Assembly: GCA_947624125.1 (NCBI GenBank)
Contig: CANQIY010000007.1
Coordinates: 1-24,074 of the forward strand
Origin: an uncultured Bacilli bacterium
GTDB taxonomy: Bacteria > Bacillota_I > Bacilli_A > RF39 > UBA660
Length of the DNA: 24,074 bases
Direction of reading: 5' to 3'
The position numbers and the translations under genes were made by a program. Below the pieces are notes generated by a model. The model made no database searches. It saw only the letters and a program-made list of their open reading frames with translations, and was not told the origin of the DNA. Shown here in pieces: positions 8,084 to 15,487 of the stretch (position 1 is its first letter; each line of letters starts with the position of its first letter).

Positions 8084-8157
8084 TTGACAATGGTTAAAAA
8101 AATAAAGTTATTTTAATTGTATAAAAGCATTAATTCATATATAATAAAATTTAGGAG
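8084..8157 (+). promoter_or_regulatory. Promoter region and RBS of the LCP gene
   Basis: TTGTAT (8117-8122), a 17-bp spacer and TATAAT (8140-8145) form a good promoter; AGGAG lies at 8153-8157. A perfect -35 TTGACA occurs further upstream (8084-8089), but only a weak -10 (GTTATT, 8107-8112) follows at the right distance, so it may be a second, weaker start. Confidence 0.6.
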
Positions 8158-8165
8158 ATATAATT

Positions 8166-9659
8166 ATGAAGTACGAAAATGAGAAAAAAGAAAAGACAGG
8201 AAAAATAAGTAGATTTATAAATATATTTATTGCTATTTTATTAGTTATAGCAATAAGTGGGGTTAGTTATTTAATTATTAAAAATCATGTTTTACCCCTT
8301 AAATATTTATTTGTTTATTTTATTTTATTTGCATTAGTACCATTAGTTTTGATGTATTTTTCTTTGTTTAGAAAAAGAAAAAGATGGTTAAAAATTACGG
8401 TTCTTATTTTACAAATTATATATATTATAGTATTAGGCGGGGCATTTTTCTATTTAGATAAAACATTTGATTTTGTTGAATCTTTTACCCAAGGATTTGA
8501 ATATGAAACTAAAAATTATTATATTTTAGTTTTAAATAATTCAGAATATAATGAAATAGATAATATTAATAATTTAACTATCGGTTATACTACTAATTTT
8601 GATAATAATATTAGTAAAGCTTTAGCGGAATTAGATAATAAAATAACCATCACTCATCAAGAATATTCAGGATATAATGATTTATTTAATTCTTTAAAGA
8701 ATAAAGAAATTCAAAGTATTTTAATGATTGATAGTTTATATGATATGTTAAAAGAAGAAAATGACCCGATTATAAATGAAACAAAAATATTAGAAAAAAT
8801 GGTTATTAAAGAAAGAGTTAATGAAAATATTGGGGAACATGTCAGTGTAACTGAAGAACCATTTATTCTTTATGTATCAGGAATGGATGCTTATGGTAAT
8901 ATTACTGATAAAAATAGAAGTGATGTTAATATCGTAATAAGTGTAAATCCTAAGACTCATAAAGTTTTAATGGTTAATATTCCACGAGATTATTATGTTG
9001 ATTTAGCGGGGTATAATGCTAAAGATAAATTAACCCATGCTGGTATATATGGTATTGATACAAGTATTAAAACAGTAGAAAATATTTTAGATATTAAAAT
9101 AAATTATTATGTAAAAGTTAATTATAATGCCTTAATTAAAGTAGTTGATGCTTTAGGGGGAGTAGATGTTTACTCTAATTATGATTTTCATAGTACAGAA
9201 TTATTTTATAGTTTTCATAAAGGATATAATAAAGTAAATGGAAAACAAGCTTTGGATTTTGTAAGAACGAGAAAAGCATTCCAAGATGGCGATAGAGTAA
9301 GAGGAGAAAATCAAGAAGCAATGATAAAAGCAATTATTGATAAAGCTTTATCACCATCAATATTAATTAAATATGATGCAATTTTAAAATCATTAGAGGG
9401 TAGTTTTGCTACAAATATGAGTAGTGAAAATATTATGAGTTTAATTAATATGCAACTAGATAAAATGCCTAATTGGGAAATTACTTCGATGAGTGTTACT
9501 GGTTCTGACGGTTCAGGAATAACTTATAGTATTCCTCAAATGGAATTGTATGTTATGATTCCTGATACTAAAAGCATAACTGATGCCAAAATTGCGATAG
9601 CAGAAACGCTAAAGGAACCAAAACAAGAAGAAATTGATGAGGAAAAAGTAGAAGAATAA
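8166..9659 (+). CDS. LytR-CpsA-Psr (LCP) ligase with CpsA-like accessory domain
   Basis: 497 aa. A charged cytoplasmic N terminus is followed by three membrane segments (about 17-40, 46-66, 74-95), an extracellular domain (about 105-230) and the LCP catalytic domain (about 232-400). Key LCP features: RSDVN (251-255), the IPRDYYVDL motif with Arg274 and Asp275, LGGVDV, and the Arg-rich DFVRTRKAFQDGDRVRGENQ stretch (364-383). The layout matches pneumococcal Cps2A rather than the shorter one-helix TagT/U/V enzymes. LCP proteins move lipid-linked polymers onto peptidoglycan outside the membrane, so this one probably attaches the polysaccharide built by the neighbouring genes. The C terminus is acidic (EEIDEEKVEE). 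It has its own promoter and terminator and is therefore monocistronic. Confidence 0.92.
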   Translation: MKYENEKKEKTGKISRFINIFIAILLVIAISGVSYLIIKNHVLPLKYLFVYFILFALVPLVLMYFSLFRKRKRWLKITVLILQIIYIIVLGGAFFYLDKTFDFVESFTQGFEYETKNYYILVLNNSEYNEIDNINNLTIGYTTNFDNNISKALAELDNKITITHQEYSGYNDLFNSLKNKEIQSILMIDSLYDMLKEENDPIINETKILEKMVIKERVNENIGEHVSVTEEPFILYVSGMDAYGNITDKNRSDVNIVISVNPKTHKVLMVNIPRDYYVDLAGYNAKDKLTHAGIYGIDTSIKTVENILDIKINYYVKVNYNALIKVVDALGGVDVYSNYDFHSTELFYSFHKGYNKVNGKQALDFVRTRKAFQDGDRVRGENQEAMIKAIIDKALSPSILIKYDAILKSLEGSFATNMSSENIMSLINMQLDKMPNWEITSMSVTGSDGSGITYSIPQMELYVMIPDTKSITDAKIAIAETLKEPKQEEIDEEKVEE

Positions 9660-9687
9660 AATATTGGTTTAGGCCAGTATTTTTTTT
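9660..9687 (+). terminator. Intrinsic terminator after the LCP gene
   Basis: AATATTGG (9660-9667) pairs with CCAGTATT (9674-9681) around a 6-nt loop, with one G-U pair, and seven T residues follow (9681-9687). It starts directly after the stop codon. Confidence 0.85.
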
Positions 9688-9924
9688 AGATTTGAAACTC
9701 GACAAAATAAGAAAAAAGCAACGTCTTTATAAAAGTTAAGTATTGCAATTTAATAGAGAGTTAAACCACAAATAGCTACTTCTAAATCCGGGGCATCAAA
9801 ATTTCGTACCTTTTTTATAACATTTTTATTTATTCTTAACCAATTTTTATTAAATTATATCCAATAATTGTTAACCTAAATTTAGTAATTTCTGTATCAG
9901 CTAAAACTGCTAAAGCATCAACCA
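9688..9924. other. Non-coding or degraded stretch downstream of the YhcG remnant
   Basis: No ORF with a start and RBS is seen on either strand. On the minus strand two short open pieces lie end to end in different frames: about 30 codons from ATG 9925 (containing KFRLTIIGYNLIKIG), then about 30 codons containing VRNFDAPDLEVAICG. They could be parts of one frameshifted coding sequence. I do not recognise the family with confidence. Confidence 0.35.
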
Positions 9925-10128
9925 TTATAGTATTTCCTTATCTTTAACTTTTTGCATTAAAGTATATTGTAATTGTGCAACCAGTTGCCCAAATTCATCA
10001 TCATCTTTATATTCATTATAAAAAGATTTCATATATTTTAAATTACGAACCGAAACCTCTTTTAAATTAGGAAAAGATATTTTTAGCTCAATTGTAACGT
10101 AACAGCATTTTGGATGATAATAAATGCT
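9925..10128 (-). pseudogene. Remnant of YhcG/DUF1016 nuclease N-terminal domain
   Basis: Read on the minus strand, 10128-9925 is open for 67 codons without a usable start. From about 10095 it encodes ISFPNLKEVSVRNLKYMKSF, then LVAQLQYT and LMQKVKDKEIL before the stop at 9927-9925. This matches the DUF1016_N signature of YhcG-like PDDEXK nucleases, where intact members read FPxxKGFSxRNLKYM and then VAQLPWGHN. The PWGHN block is missing, so there has been a small internal deletion as well as loss of the start and of the whole C-terminal nuclease domain. YhcG proteins are about 330-380 aa. After an overlapping ATG at 9925, a further 29 codons are open, with an ending faintly like a DDE transposase tail; this is not firm. 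The fragment is debris from an accessory gene, not a functional protein. Confidence 0.65.
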
Positions 10129-10152
10129 TTAGATTATTGACATTTTTATTTG

Positions 10153-10845
10153 TTAATAAGTATCTAAAATTTTAAATTTTCCTTCATATAAATACTCATC
10201 ATCTTCAAAATTTTTACTACTATTATATTGCCAATAAGCAAGCGCATGTTTACAAATGGAATTATAAGATTCATACGGCTTAGATAATAATTTCTCACGA
10301 CTTCTAAATGGTTCTCCATATATTTCTATTTTATAAACAATATAATCTTGATGGTTAAGACGTTTTTTCCAATATTCAATTTGGTCTTTTCTACACAGAA
10401 AAATGCAATTATATCTACTTGGTAAATTTTCAAATTTTTTTCTTCTTATCTCTTCAAATGCTAGTTCTCTAATTAATATTTGATATTCATTAATACAATT
10501 TTTTGCTAATGATAATAATTCTATTTGAGCTTTAGTATCATTTAATTCTTGCACATAGTTTATAGCATCAATTAAAGGGACGGAAGTTTTATCATAAATA
10601 TTTATATATGGTGTAAAATCCAAAGAAAATTTAATAAATTCATTTTTGGTTATTTCTAAAATTTTACCTATTTTCCACTCATCATCATGAAATCCGCATT
10701 TATGAATATGATAAAATATTTTACTGTTTTTCTTTTTTTCTTCATCGCATATAAGTTTATTCGCATTACTCATAATTTTAAAATTGGTCCTAGCTATTGC
10801 ATTTTTAATGTTAACAGAAATTTCTTTAAATGATTTTTTTGTCAT
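10153..10845 (-). CDS. DUF2441-like protein of unknown function
   Basis: 230 aa, soluble, no signal peptide. The N-terminal part has FYHIHKCG (about 44-51) and the middle LIRELAFEEIRRKKFENLPS; the C-terminal part has SRYNCIFLCR, a VYKIEIYGEPF strand and an ALAYWQY-to-YEGKFKI ending. This order (EExR helix, SR-x-x-CIxLC strand, YW, final EGKxKI) recalls the DUF2441 family, whose function I do not know; a resemblance to ADP-ribosyl-transferase-like folds is possible but unproven. The start at 10845 has RBS AGGAGA (10857-10852) and an extended -10 promoter. It is transcribed against the surrounding polysaccharide genes and lies in debris (YhcG fragment on one side, HAD/GtrA remnants on the other), so it probably arrived by transfer. 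The reading frame looks intact. Confidence 0.6.
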   Translation of the reverse strand: MTKKSFKEISVNIKNAIARTNFKIMSNANKLICDEEKKKNSKIFYHIHKCGFHDDEWKIGKILEITKNEFIKFSLDFTPYINIYDKTSVPLIDAINYVQELNDTKAQIELLSLAKNCINEYQILIRELAFEEIRRKKFENLPSRYNCIFLCRKDQIEYWKKRLNHQDYIVYKIEIYGEPFRSREKLLSKPYESYNSICKHALAYWQYNSSKNFEDDEYLYEGKFKILDTY

Positions 10846-10865
10846 GATTGCTCTCCTAAATATAT

Positions 10866-10894
10866 ATTATACCATCTATAAGATATATCTTAAA
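10866..10894 (-). promoter_or_regulatory. Promoter with palindromic operator candidate for the DUF2441-like gene
   Basis: On the minus strand TGG-TATAAT (10874-10866) is an extended -10; the -35 is TTTAAG (10894-10889) at 17 bp. A perfect 14-bp palindrome, TAAGATATATCTTA (10879-10892), fills the spacer and touches the -35, a position where a bound repressor would block RNA polymerase. Confidence 0.55.
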
Positions 10895-10988
10895 CTTTTT
10901 TAGGACTTTTATGTTACTGCATCAATATATAAATTTTCAAAAGCAATAGAAAAATTTTATAAATTGTATGAGTAATATAAAAATGTAG

Positions 10989-11028
10989 TATGACGAATTT
11001 TTTTGCATTTGCAAAGAATTTCGTCATA
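10989..11028. repeat. 40-nt near-perfect hairpin
   Basis: The arms 10989-11007 and 11010-11028 are complementary at 18 of 19 positions (one G-U pair included, one T-T mismatch), with only TT between them. The outer part is TATGACGAA/TTCGTCATA. No T-run follows on the plus strand and no long A-run precedes it, so it is not a standard terminator. It lies in debris between the DUF2441-like gene and the HAD remnant; a mobile-element end, recombination site or small structured RNA are all possible. Confidence 0.7.
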
Positions 11029-11043
11029 GAGGCATTGAAATAA

Positions 11044-11223
11044 ATTATAGATATTGATAAAAAAGATAAAAGAATATTAAAAAAGAAAATAGTTTTAGTT
11101 GAAAAATTTTGGAAGACAAATTGGTTTAAAATAATAAAATGGTATAAAGATAAAGAACATCAAAAAGATATAATTGTTACTAATATACCTGAGTTTTTAT
11201 TAAAATATGTTAGTAAAAATTAA
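11044..11223 (+). pseudogene. Remnant of an HAD-IB (PSP-like) phosphatase
   Basis: 59 open codons between TAA at 11041 and TAA at 11221, with no start codon or RBS. The piece EKFWKTNWFKIIKWYKDK followed by DIIVTNIPEFLLKYV resembles the cap region and motif II segment of HAD-IB phosphatases, where intact members read WY...DDVIISASPEFLL. Motif I (DxDxT) and the C-terminal half with motif III are absent. Intact HAD-IB genes often sit directly before a gtrA gene in Firmicute surface-sugar loci, and a GtrA fragment does follow here, so this is probably the decayed original pair. The identification rests on a short stretch. Confidence 0.5.
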
Positions 11224-11240
11224 AAGTTAAAACATTTATA

Positions 11241-11450
11241 ATGTTCAAAGATGAAAATATAAGTATTATCAAATTTTTTAAAATTTGTTTATCATATATT
11301 CCTAATTTTTTAATTCAAATAATATGTGTATTTGTTATAGTTTCCATTTTAGAAATGAATAAATTATTTGCTTATTTTTTATCAGCAATAATTGGTGTTC
11401 CTATAACATATCTTTTTTTGTTATTATTTACATTTAAAAAGAGAAAATAA
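11241..11450 (+). pseudogene. Truncated GtrA-like membrane protein
   Basis: 69 aa with two hydrophobic helices: a KICLSYIPNFLIQIICVFVI segment and an AYFLSAIIGVPITYLFLLLF segment ending FTFKKRK. This matches the C-terminal half of GtrA-family proteins (usually 120-145 aa, four helices), which help move lipid-linked sugars across the membrane. The N-terminal helix pair with its N-T-x-x-x-Y region is missing. There is no recognisable RBS before ATG 11241. Together with the HAD remnant just upstream it looks like a decayed gene pair; a small functional two-helix protein is possible but less likely. Confidence 0.5.
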
Positions 11451-11486
11451 ATATTTTTTAAATAATGTCATTAATGTTGAATATGG

Positions 11487-11543
11487 TTGGAATTTGTCCT
11501 TTTTATGTGATATAATTTTTTTAGAACCAAAATAAGTGGGGTG
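11487..11543 (+). promoter_or_regulatory. Promoter and RBS of the glycosyltransferase operon
   Basis: TTGGAA (11487-11492), an 18-bp spacer ending in TGA, and TATAAT (11511-11516) form a good extended -10 promoter. The RBS is GGGGTGA (about 11537-11543), 10 nt before ATG 11554. It probably drives the run of genes from 11554 to 19793. Confidence 0.68.
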
Positions 11544-11553
11544 AGTCACATTT

Positions 11554-12384
11554 ATGAAATTTTCCGTTTTAATGAGTATTTATTATAAAGAAAGTCCGAA
11601 AGCTTTAAATGAATGTTTAATAAGCATCTTAAAAGAGCAAACTTTATTACCTAATGAAGTTGTTTTAGTTGAAGATGGTCCATTAACAGAAGAGTTAAAT
11701 AAAATTATAAATGATTATTTAAAAAAATATCCTAAAATTATAAAATTGTATCCTTTAAAAGAAAATAAAGGTTTAGGTTATGCCTTACAATATGGGCTTA
11801 CTAAATGTGAAAATGATTTAATTATGAGAATGGATACTGATGATGTTGCTGTTCCTAATAGATTTCAATTACAAGTTGATTATATGAAAAAACATAAAGA
11901 TGTTGCTGTAGTTGGAGGTTATATTGCTGAATTTAATGAATCGATTGATGAAGATAAGAGATTAAAAAAAATGCCTTTAACTTATAATGAAGTTAAAGAA
12001 TATGCTAAATTTCGTAATCCTCTTAATCATATGAGTGTTTGTTTCCGTAAAAAAGATGTTTTAGAGGTAGGTAACTATCAACCTCTTTTATTATTAGAAG
12101 ACCATTATTTATGGGCTAGAATGTTGGCAAATGGTAAAAAAATAGAAAATATTCCTTATGTTTTAGTTTATGCTAGAATAGGGAATGGCTTTTATGATAG
12201 ACGAGGTAATAAGAATTATTTAAAAGGATGGAAATTTTTACAAAAATATTTATATGATAACAAGCTAATTAATTTTTCCGAGAAGTGCCGAAATATGTTA
12301 GGAATGCGAATTATGATTTATATGCCCTCTTTTATTAGAAAATTTCTTTATAATCATATATTACGTGATAAGGAGAATGTCTAG
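11554..12384 (+). CDS. Family 2 glycosyltransferase (AmsE-like)
   Basis: 276 aa, soluble. The N-terminal GT-A domain has FSVLMSIYYKESP (3-15), VLVEDGP (37-43), the ENKGLGYALQYGL segment (70-82) and the metal-binding MDTDD (93-97), followed by PNRFQLQV. The later NPLNHMSVCFRKKDV and LLEDHYLWARM segments are typical of amylovoran AmsE-like transferases, in which the ED pair belongs to the catalytic base region. It transfers a sugar from an activated nucleotide donor to a growing lipid-linked repeat unit on the cytoplasmic side; donor and linkage cannot be read from the sequence. It is the first gene of the variable polysaccharide operon. The stop codon overlaps the GTG of the next gene (TAGTG). 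Confidence 0.88.
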   Translation: MKFSVLMSIYYKESPKALNECLISILKEQTLLPNEVVLVEDGPLTEELNKIINDYLKKYPKIIKLYPLKENKGLGYALQYGLTKCENDLIMRMDTDDVAVPNRFQLQVDYMKKHKDVAVVGGYIAEFNESIDEDKRLKKMPLTYNEVKEYAKFRNPLNHMSVCFRKKDVLEVGNYQPLLLLEDHYLWARMLANGKKIENIPYVLVYARIGNGFYDRRGNKNYLKGWKFLQKYLYDNKLINFSEKCRNMLGMRIMIYMPSFIRKFLYNHILRDKENV

Positions 12385-13334
12385 TGAAAAAAGATTTTCT
12401 AACAATAATAACGCCTTATTATAATAGCTTAAATTGTATTCAAAAATTACTGGATTCTTTAGCAAATCAGACTTTTCAAAATTTTGAACTTATAATTATT
12501 GATGATTATTCTAATAAAAAAGATTATAATGGTCTAAAAAAATTGATGAAAAATTATTCTTTTAATATTAAATTATACAGAAATTCTAAAAATTTTGGGC
12601 CAGGATATACAAGAAATTATGGAATAAAAGAGGCTAAGACTCCGTATGTAACTTTTATTGATGCTGATGATTATGTATCTAATGATTTTGTTGAAAAAAT
12701 TTTTAAAGTTTTGAATGAAAAAAATTATGATTGTCTTATTTTTGATTACAATATTGAAAAAAAATATTATGGTTATGTAGTAAAATCATTGCCTTTAAAA
12801 GAAAGTGAACCAAAAGCCATTGATGTATTAGCATTGTCTAATGGAATGTGTTGGGGTAAAGTATATAAAAAAAGAATTATTGATAAAAAAAATATTATTT
12901 TTCCAAATCTTATGAGAAGTGAAGATTTAGCTTTTGTAAAAGTTTATCTTTCTAAGTGTAAAACAATATATTATTTGCAAGAACCATTATATAATTACGT
13001 TCAAAATAATAACTCTATTATGCATAATGCTAAGACTTTAAAAATTGATAATAATAAAAAAGCATATGAATATATAGATAAAAATGTCAAAAAATCGAAA
13101 GCTAAGGAAATGATTTATTTAAGAGAGTATATATATTTAATTATTCAAAATATGTTTAGATGTCATTATGAAGAAAAAGATATTTTATTATTTTTAGAGC
13201 AAGAAAATTTAAATAATGACATATTTAAAAATAAATATATTAAATATCAACCTTTATATTTAAGGTATTGCCTCTTTTTAATCGAAGAAAGAAAACTAAG
13301 TATTTTAAAATATATTTTTAAATTAAAAAAATAA
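12384..13334 (+). CDS. Family 2 glycosyltransferase
   Basis: 316 aa. It starts at GTG 12384, with AAGGAG (12370-12375) inside the preceding gene at 8 nt spacing; the stop of that gene overlaps the start. GT-A signatures: LTIITPYYNSLNCI (6-19), IIIDDYSN (37-44), NFGPGYTRNYGI (70-81) and FIDADDYVS (91-99). A C-terminal region with WGKVYKKRII and a SEDLAFVKVYL segment, shared with the two later GT2 genes here, carries the acidic residues near the active site. The linkage formed is unknown. The C terminus is Lys-rich, which could aid membrane contact. Coding sequence is very AT-rich compared with the T4SS-like operon. Confidence 0.88.
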   Translation: MKKDFLTIITPYYNSLNCIQKLLDSLANQTFQNFELIIIDDYSNKKDYNGLKKLMKNYSFNIKLYRNSKNFGPGYTRNYGIKEAKTPYVTFIDADDYVSNDFVEKIFKVLNEKNYDCLIFDYNIEKKYYGYVVKSLPLKESEPKAIDVLALSNGMCWGKVYKKRIIDKKNIIFPNLMRSEDLAFVKVYLSKCKTIYYLQEPLYNYVQNNNSIMHNAKTLKIDNNKKAYEYIDKNVKKSKAKEMIYLREYIYLIIQNMFRCHYEEKDILLFLEQENLNNDIFKNKYIKYQPLYLRYCLFLIEERKLSILKYIFKLKK

Positions 13335-13347
13335 GAAAGGGTACTGT

Positions 13348-14349
13348 ATGAAATATATTATATCAATTATAGTTTCTGTATATAATGGTGAAAAATTTTT
13401 AGCTAATTATTTTAAAAATATTGAAAAGATAAAAAGTAATCAGATAGAAATAATATTTATAAATGATGGAAGTACTGATAATTCTTTAAATATGATAAAT
13501 GAATTTAAAAAAAATAAAAAAAATATTTTCGTTTATAGTAAAGAAAATGGTGGATTATCAGCGGCCAGAAATTATGGAATTTTAAAAAGCCATGGGCAAT
13601 ATTTATTTTTTTCGGATTGTGATGATAATTTAGGTAGTAATTTTTCTCAAAAGTTGCTTAAAGTAATAGATGAAGAATGTGATTTGTATGTTTTTGATTT
13701 TGAAAGATTAATTAATGGAAAAAAAGCTTCTAGTTGGATTAATTTGCCCAAAAACAAAAATATTAATTTGGATAAATTGGATATTGTTGATTTTGCTTTA
13801 TCAAGTAAATTAGATAAAACATATAGTCAAAGTGTTTGGAACAAACTTTATAAGAAAGAAATCATAGTAAAAAATAAAATAAAATTTATTGAAAAGAAAT
13901 TATTGAATGAAGATTTGTACTTTAATTTAGATTATTTTAAATGTATTAAGAATGTATATATTAGTCACGATATTATTTATGAATATGTTATTCATGATGA
14001 TTCTATAACGAGATGCAAAAAAAATTGGCTTATTGAATCTATGGAAAATAATTATGACTTAATAGAAAATATAAAAACAAAGTACAATTATGATGACGTT
14101 GATAAGTATGTTATGAAAATTATTTTACCTTTTGTTATTACTATTTTGCGTAATGAGTCTTATGAAAGTTATAAAGTGGGCAAATTGCATTTAAAAAATT
14201 TTTTTAATAGCAAAAAATTTCAGTTTTATTTAAAAAGAATTGATAAAAAATTATTGACGAAAAAAGAATTTTTATATTATATAATAGTTAGATATAAATT
14301 ATACAATATAGTTTATATAATGTATAAAATAAAAAGAATATTTTTATAA
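13348..14349 (+). CDS. Family 2 glycosyltransferase
   Basis: 333 aa, RBS AAGAAAGGG (13333-13341). GT-A motifs: ISIIVSVYNGEKFLANYF (5-22), FINDGSTDNS (37-46), KENGGLSAARNYGI (65-78) and the metal-binding FSDCDD (88-93), where Cys sits between the two Asp residues. The C-terminal part has VWNKLYKKEII and LLNEDLYFNLDY, the same arrangement as in the neighbours from 12384 and 15488, so these three genes look like diverged relatives (EpsH/EpsJ-type). It lies 12 bp before the EpsG-like polymerase gene. The sugar specificity is unknown. Confidence 0.87.
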   Translation: MKYIISIIVSVYNGEKFLANYFKNIEKIKSNQIEIIFINDGSTDNSLNMINEFKKNKKNIFVYSKENGGLSAARNYGILKSHGQYLFFSDCDDNLGSNFSQKLLKVIDEECDLYVFDFERLINGKKASSWINLPKNKNINLDKLDIVDFALSSKLDKTYSQSVWNKLYKKEIIVKNKIKFIEKKLLNEDLYFNLDYFKCIKNVYISHDIIYEYVIHDDSITRCKKNWLIESMENNYDLIENIKTKYNYDDVDKYVMKIILPFVITILRNESYESYKVGKLHLKNFFNSKKFQFYLKRIDKKLLTKKEFLYYIIVRYKLYNIVYIMYKIKRIFL

Positions 14350-14361
14350 AGGAGTGAGGTT

Positions 14362-15477
14362 ATGTCATTAATAGTGTATTTCTCTAGTATATTGGCCTGC
14401 ATATTATTATTTTATTTATTTAATACAAATTCATTTTTTTTAAAAATAAGAAAAAAATCAAAGATATGGGAATATATACTAAATATGGTGTGTTTTCTGC
14501 CTTTAATCTTTTTGTTTACAGTTCGTGAAAATGTCGGTACAGATTATTTATCTTATGAAAAAACGTTTAACAAATTATTAAAGCAGCCAAAAAGTTTAAA
14601 AATAATATTTGTTAATTATGTTGAACCAGGATGGGTATTACTGACATATTTTTCATTACTATTTTCAAAAAGTTTTCTTCTTTTTAAATTAATTATAAGT
14701 ATTCTTTTTTTTACTTATGTTAGTAAAATAATTGAGTATAGTTCATTTACTATTAAATTTTTAGTTACTTTTTTAGTTTTTACAATTATGTTTTTACCAT
14801 TTATGAATATTACTAGACAGATGTTGGCTGGAATAATAATTCTTTACGCTCTTTTAAAATTATTAGACAATAATTATAAATTGGTTATTTTAAATGTTTT
14901 AGGAGCATTGTTAATTCACAAGTCATCGCTTATTTTCTTTTTTATAATTTTGGCTTATTATCTATATCAAAAAAAGCCTTATCTAATTTTCAAAAATCAA
15001 AAAATTACCTTATTTGAATTTGGAGAATATACGATGATATTATCTCCACTCATTATTATTCCAATTGTTATGGTATTAATATATATCATAAAAATATTTA
15101 ATATAAATTCTTATTATATTTATGAAAATACAAATGTAAATATTAACTTTATGCTTTATTCTATACCGGTTATTATTATGTATAAATATTTTGTTAATAA
15201 ATTTAATATAAATGATGAAAAAATTAAGTTTATTTATTATTTGTCGTTAATTAATATTGTTTTTCAATCTTTTGGTATAATTATTTTATTTTTTGACCGT
15301 ATGAGTATATATTTTTATTCAATGTGTATTTTATTTTTTAAATTAATTTGTGAAAAAGTAGAAAAAAGGGAACAGTGGAAAGTTTTGCTATCCAATATTT
15401 TATTTTTTAGTATGTATTTTATAATAATGTTTTTAGTTTTGGGTGGTCAGGGTTGTTTTCCATATAATACTATTTAG
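14362..15477 (+). CDS. EpsG-family (Wzy-type) polysaccharide polymerase
   Basis: 371 aa with roughly ten membrane segments. The cytoplasm-distal loop has TVRENVGTDYLSYEKTF (53-69), followed by a VEPGWVLLTY segment, then NITRQMLAGIII and LIHKSSLIFF, which are the hallmark motifs of EpsG-family polymerases (R-x-x-VGTDY, EPG, N-x-x-RQ and H-K/S). Such proteins join repeat units on the outer membrane face. With the flippase at 18258 this indicates a Wzx/Wzy-dependent pathway. RBS AAAGGAG (14348-14354). Its stop codon (15475-15477) overlaps the AGGAGG of the next gene. Confidence 0.85.
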   Translation: MSLIVYFSSILACILLFYLFNTNSFFLKIRKKSKIWEYILNMVCFLPLIFLFTVRENVGTDYLSYEKTFNKLLKQPKSLKIIFVNYVEPGWVLLTYFSLLFSKSFLLFKLIISILFFTYVSKIIEYSSFTIKFLVTFLVFTIMFLPFMNITRQMLAGIIILYALLKLLDNNYKLVILNVLGALLIHKSSLIFFFIILAYYLYQKKPYLIFKNQKITLFEFGEYTMILSPLIIIPIVMVLIYIIKIFNINSYYIYENTNVNINFMLYSIPVIIMYKYFVNKFNINDEKIKFIYYLSLINIVFQSFGIIILFFDRMSIYFYSMCILFFKLICEKVEKREQWKVLLSNILFFSMYFIIMFLVLGGQGCFPYNTI

Positions 15478-15487
15478 GAGGTTAGCA

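Noticed and set aside
9890..9927. Similarity of the minus-strand sequence (about 20 nt) to the 5' end of 23S rRNA
   Set aside because: The likeness stops after the short stretch and nothing else of an rRNA gene follows.
10989..11028. Rho-independent terminator
   Set aside because: No T-run follows on the plus strand and it lies upstream of, not after, the minus-strand gene.
15443..15487. Upstream in-frame ATG for the glycosyltransferase that I start at 15488
   Set aside because: The extra 15 residues lie inside the EpsG-like gene, have no RBS and precede the natural start of the GT domain; AGGAGG points to 15488.
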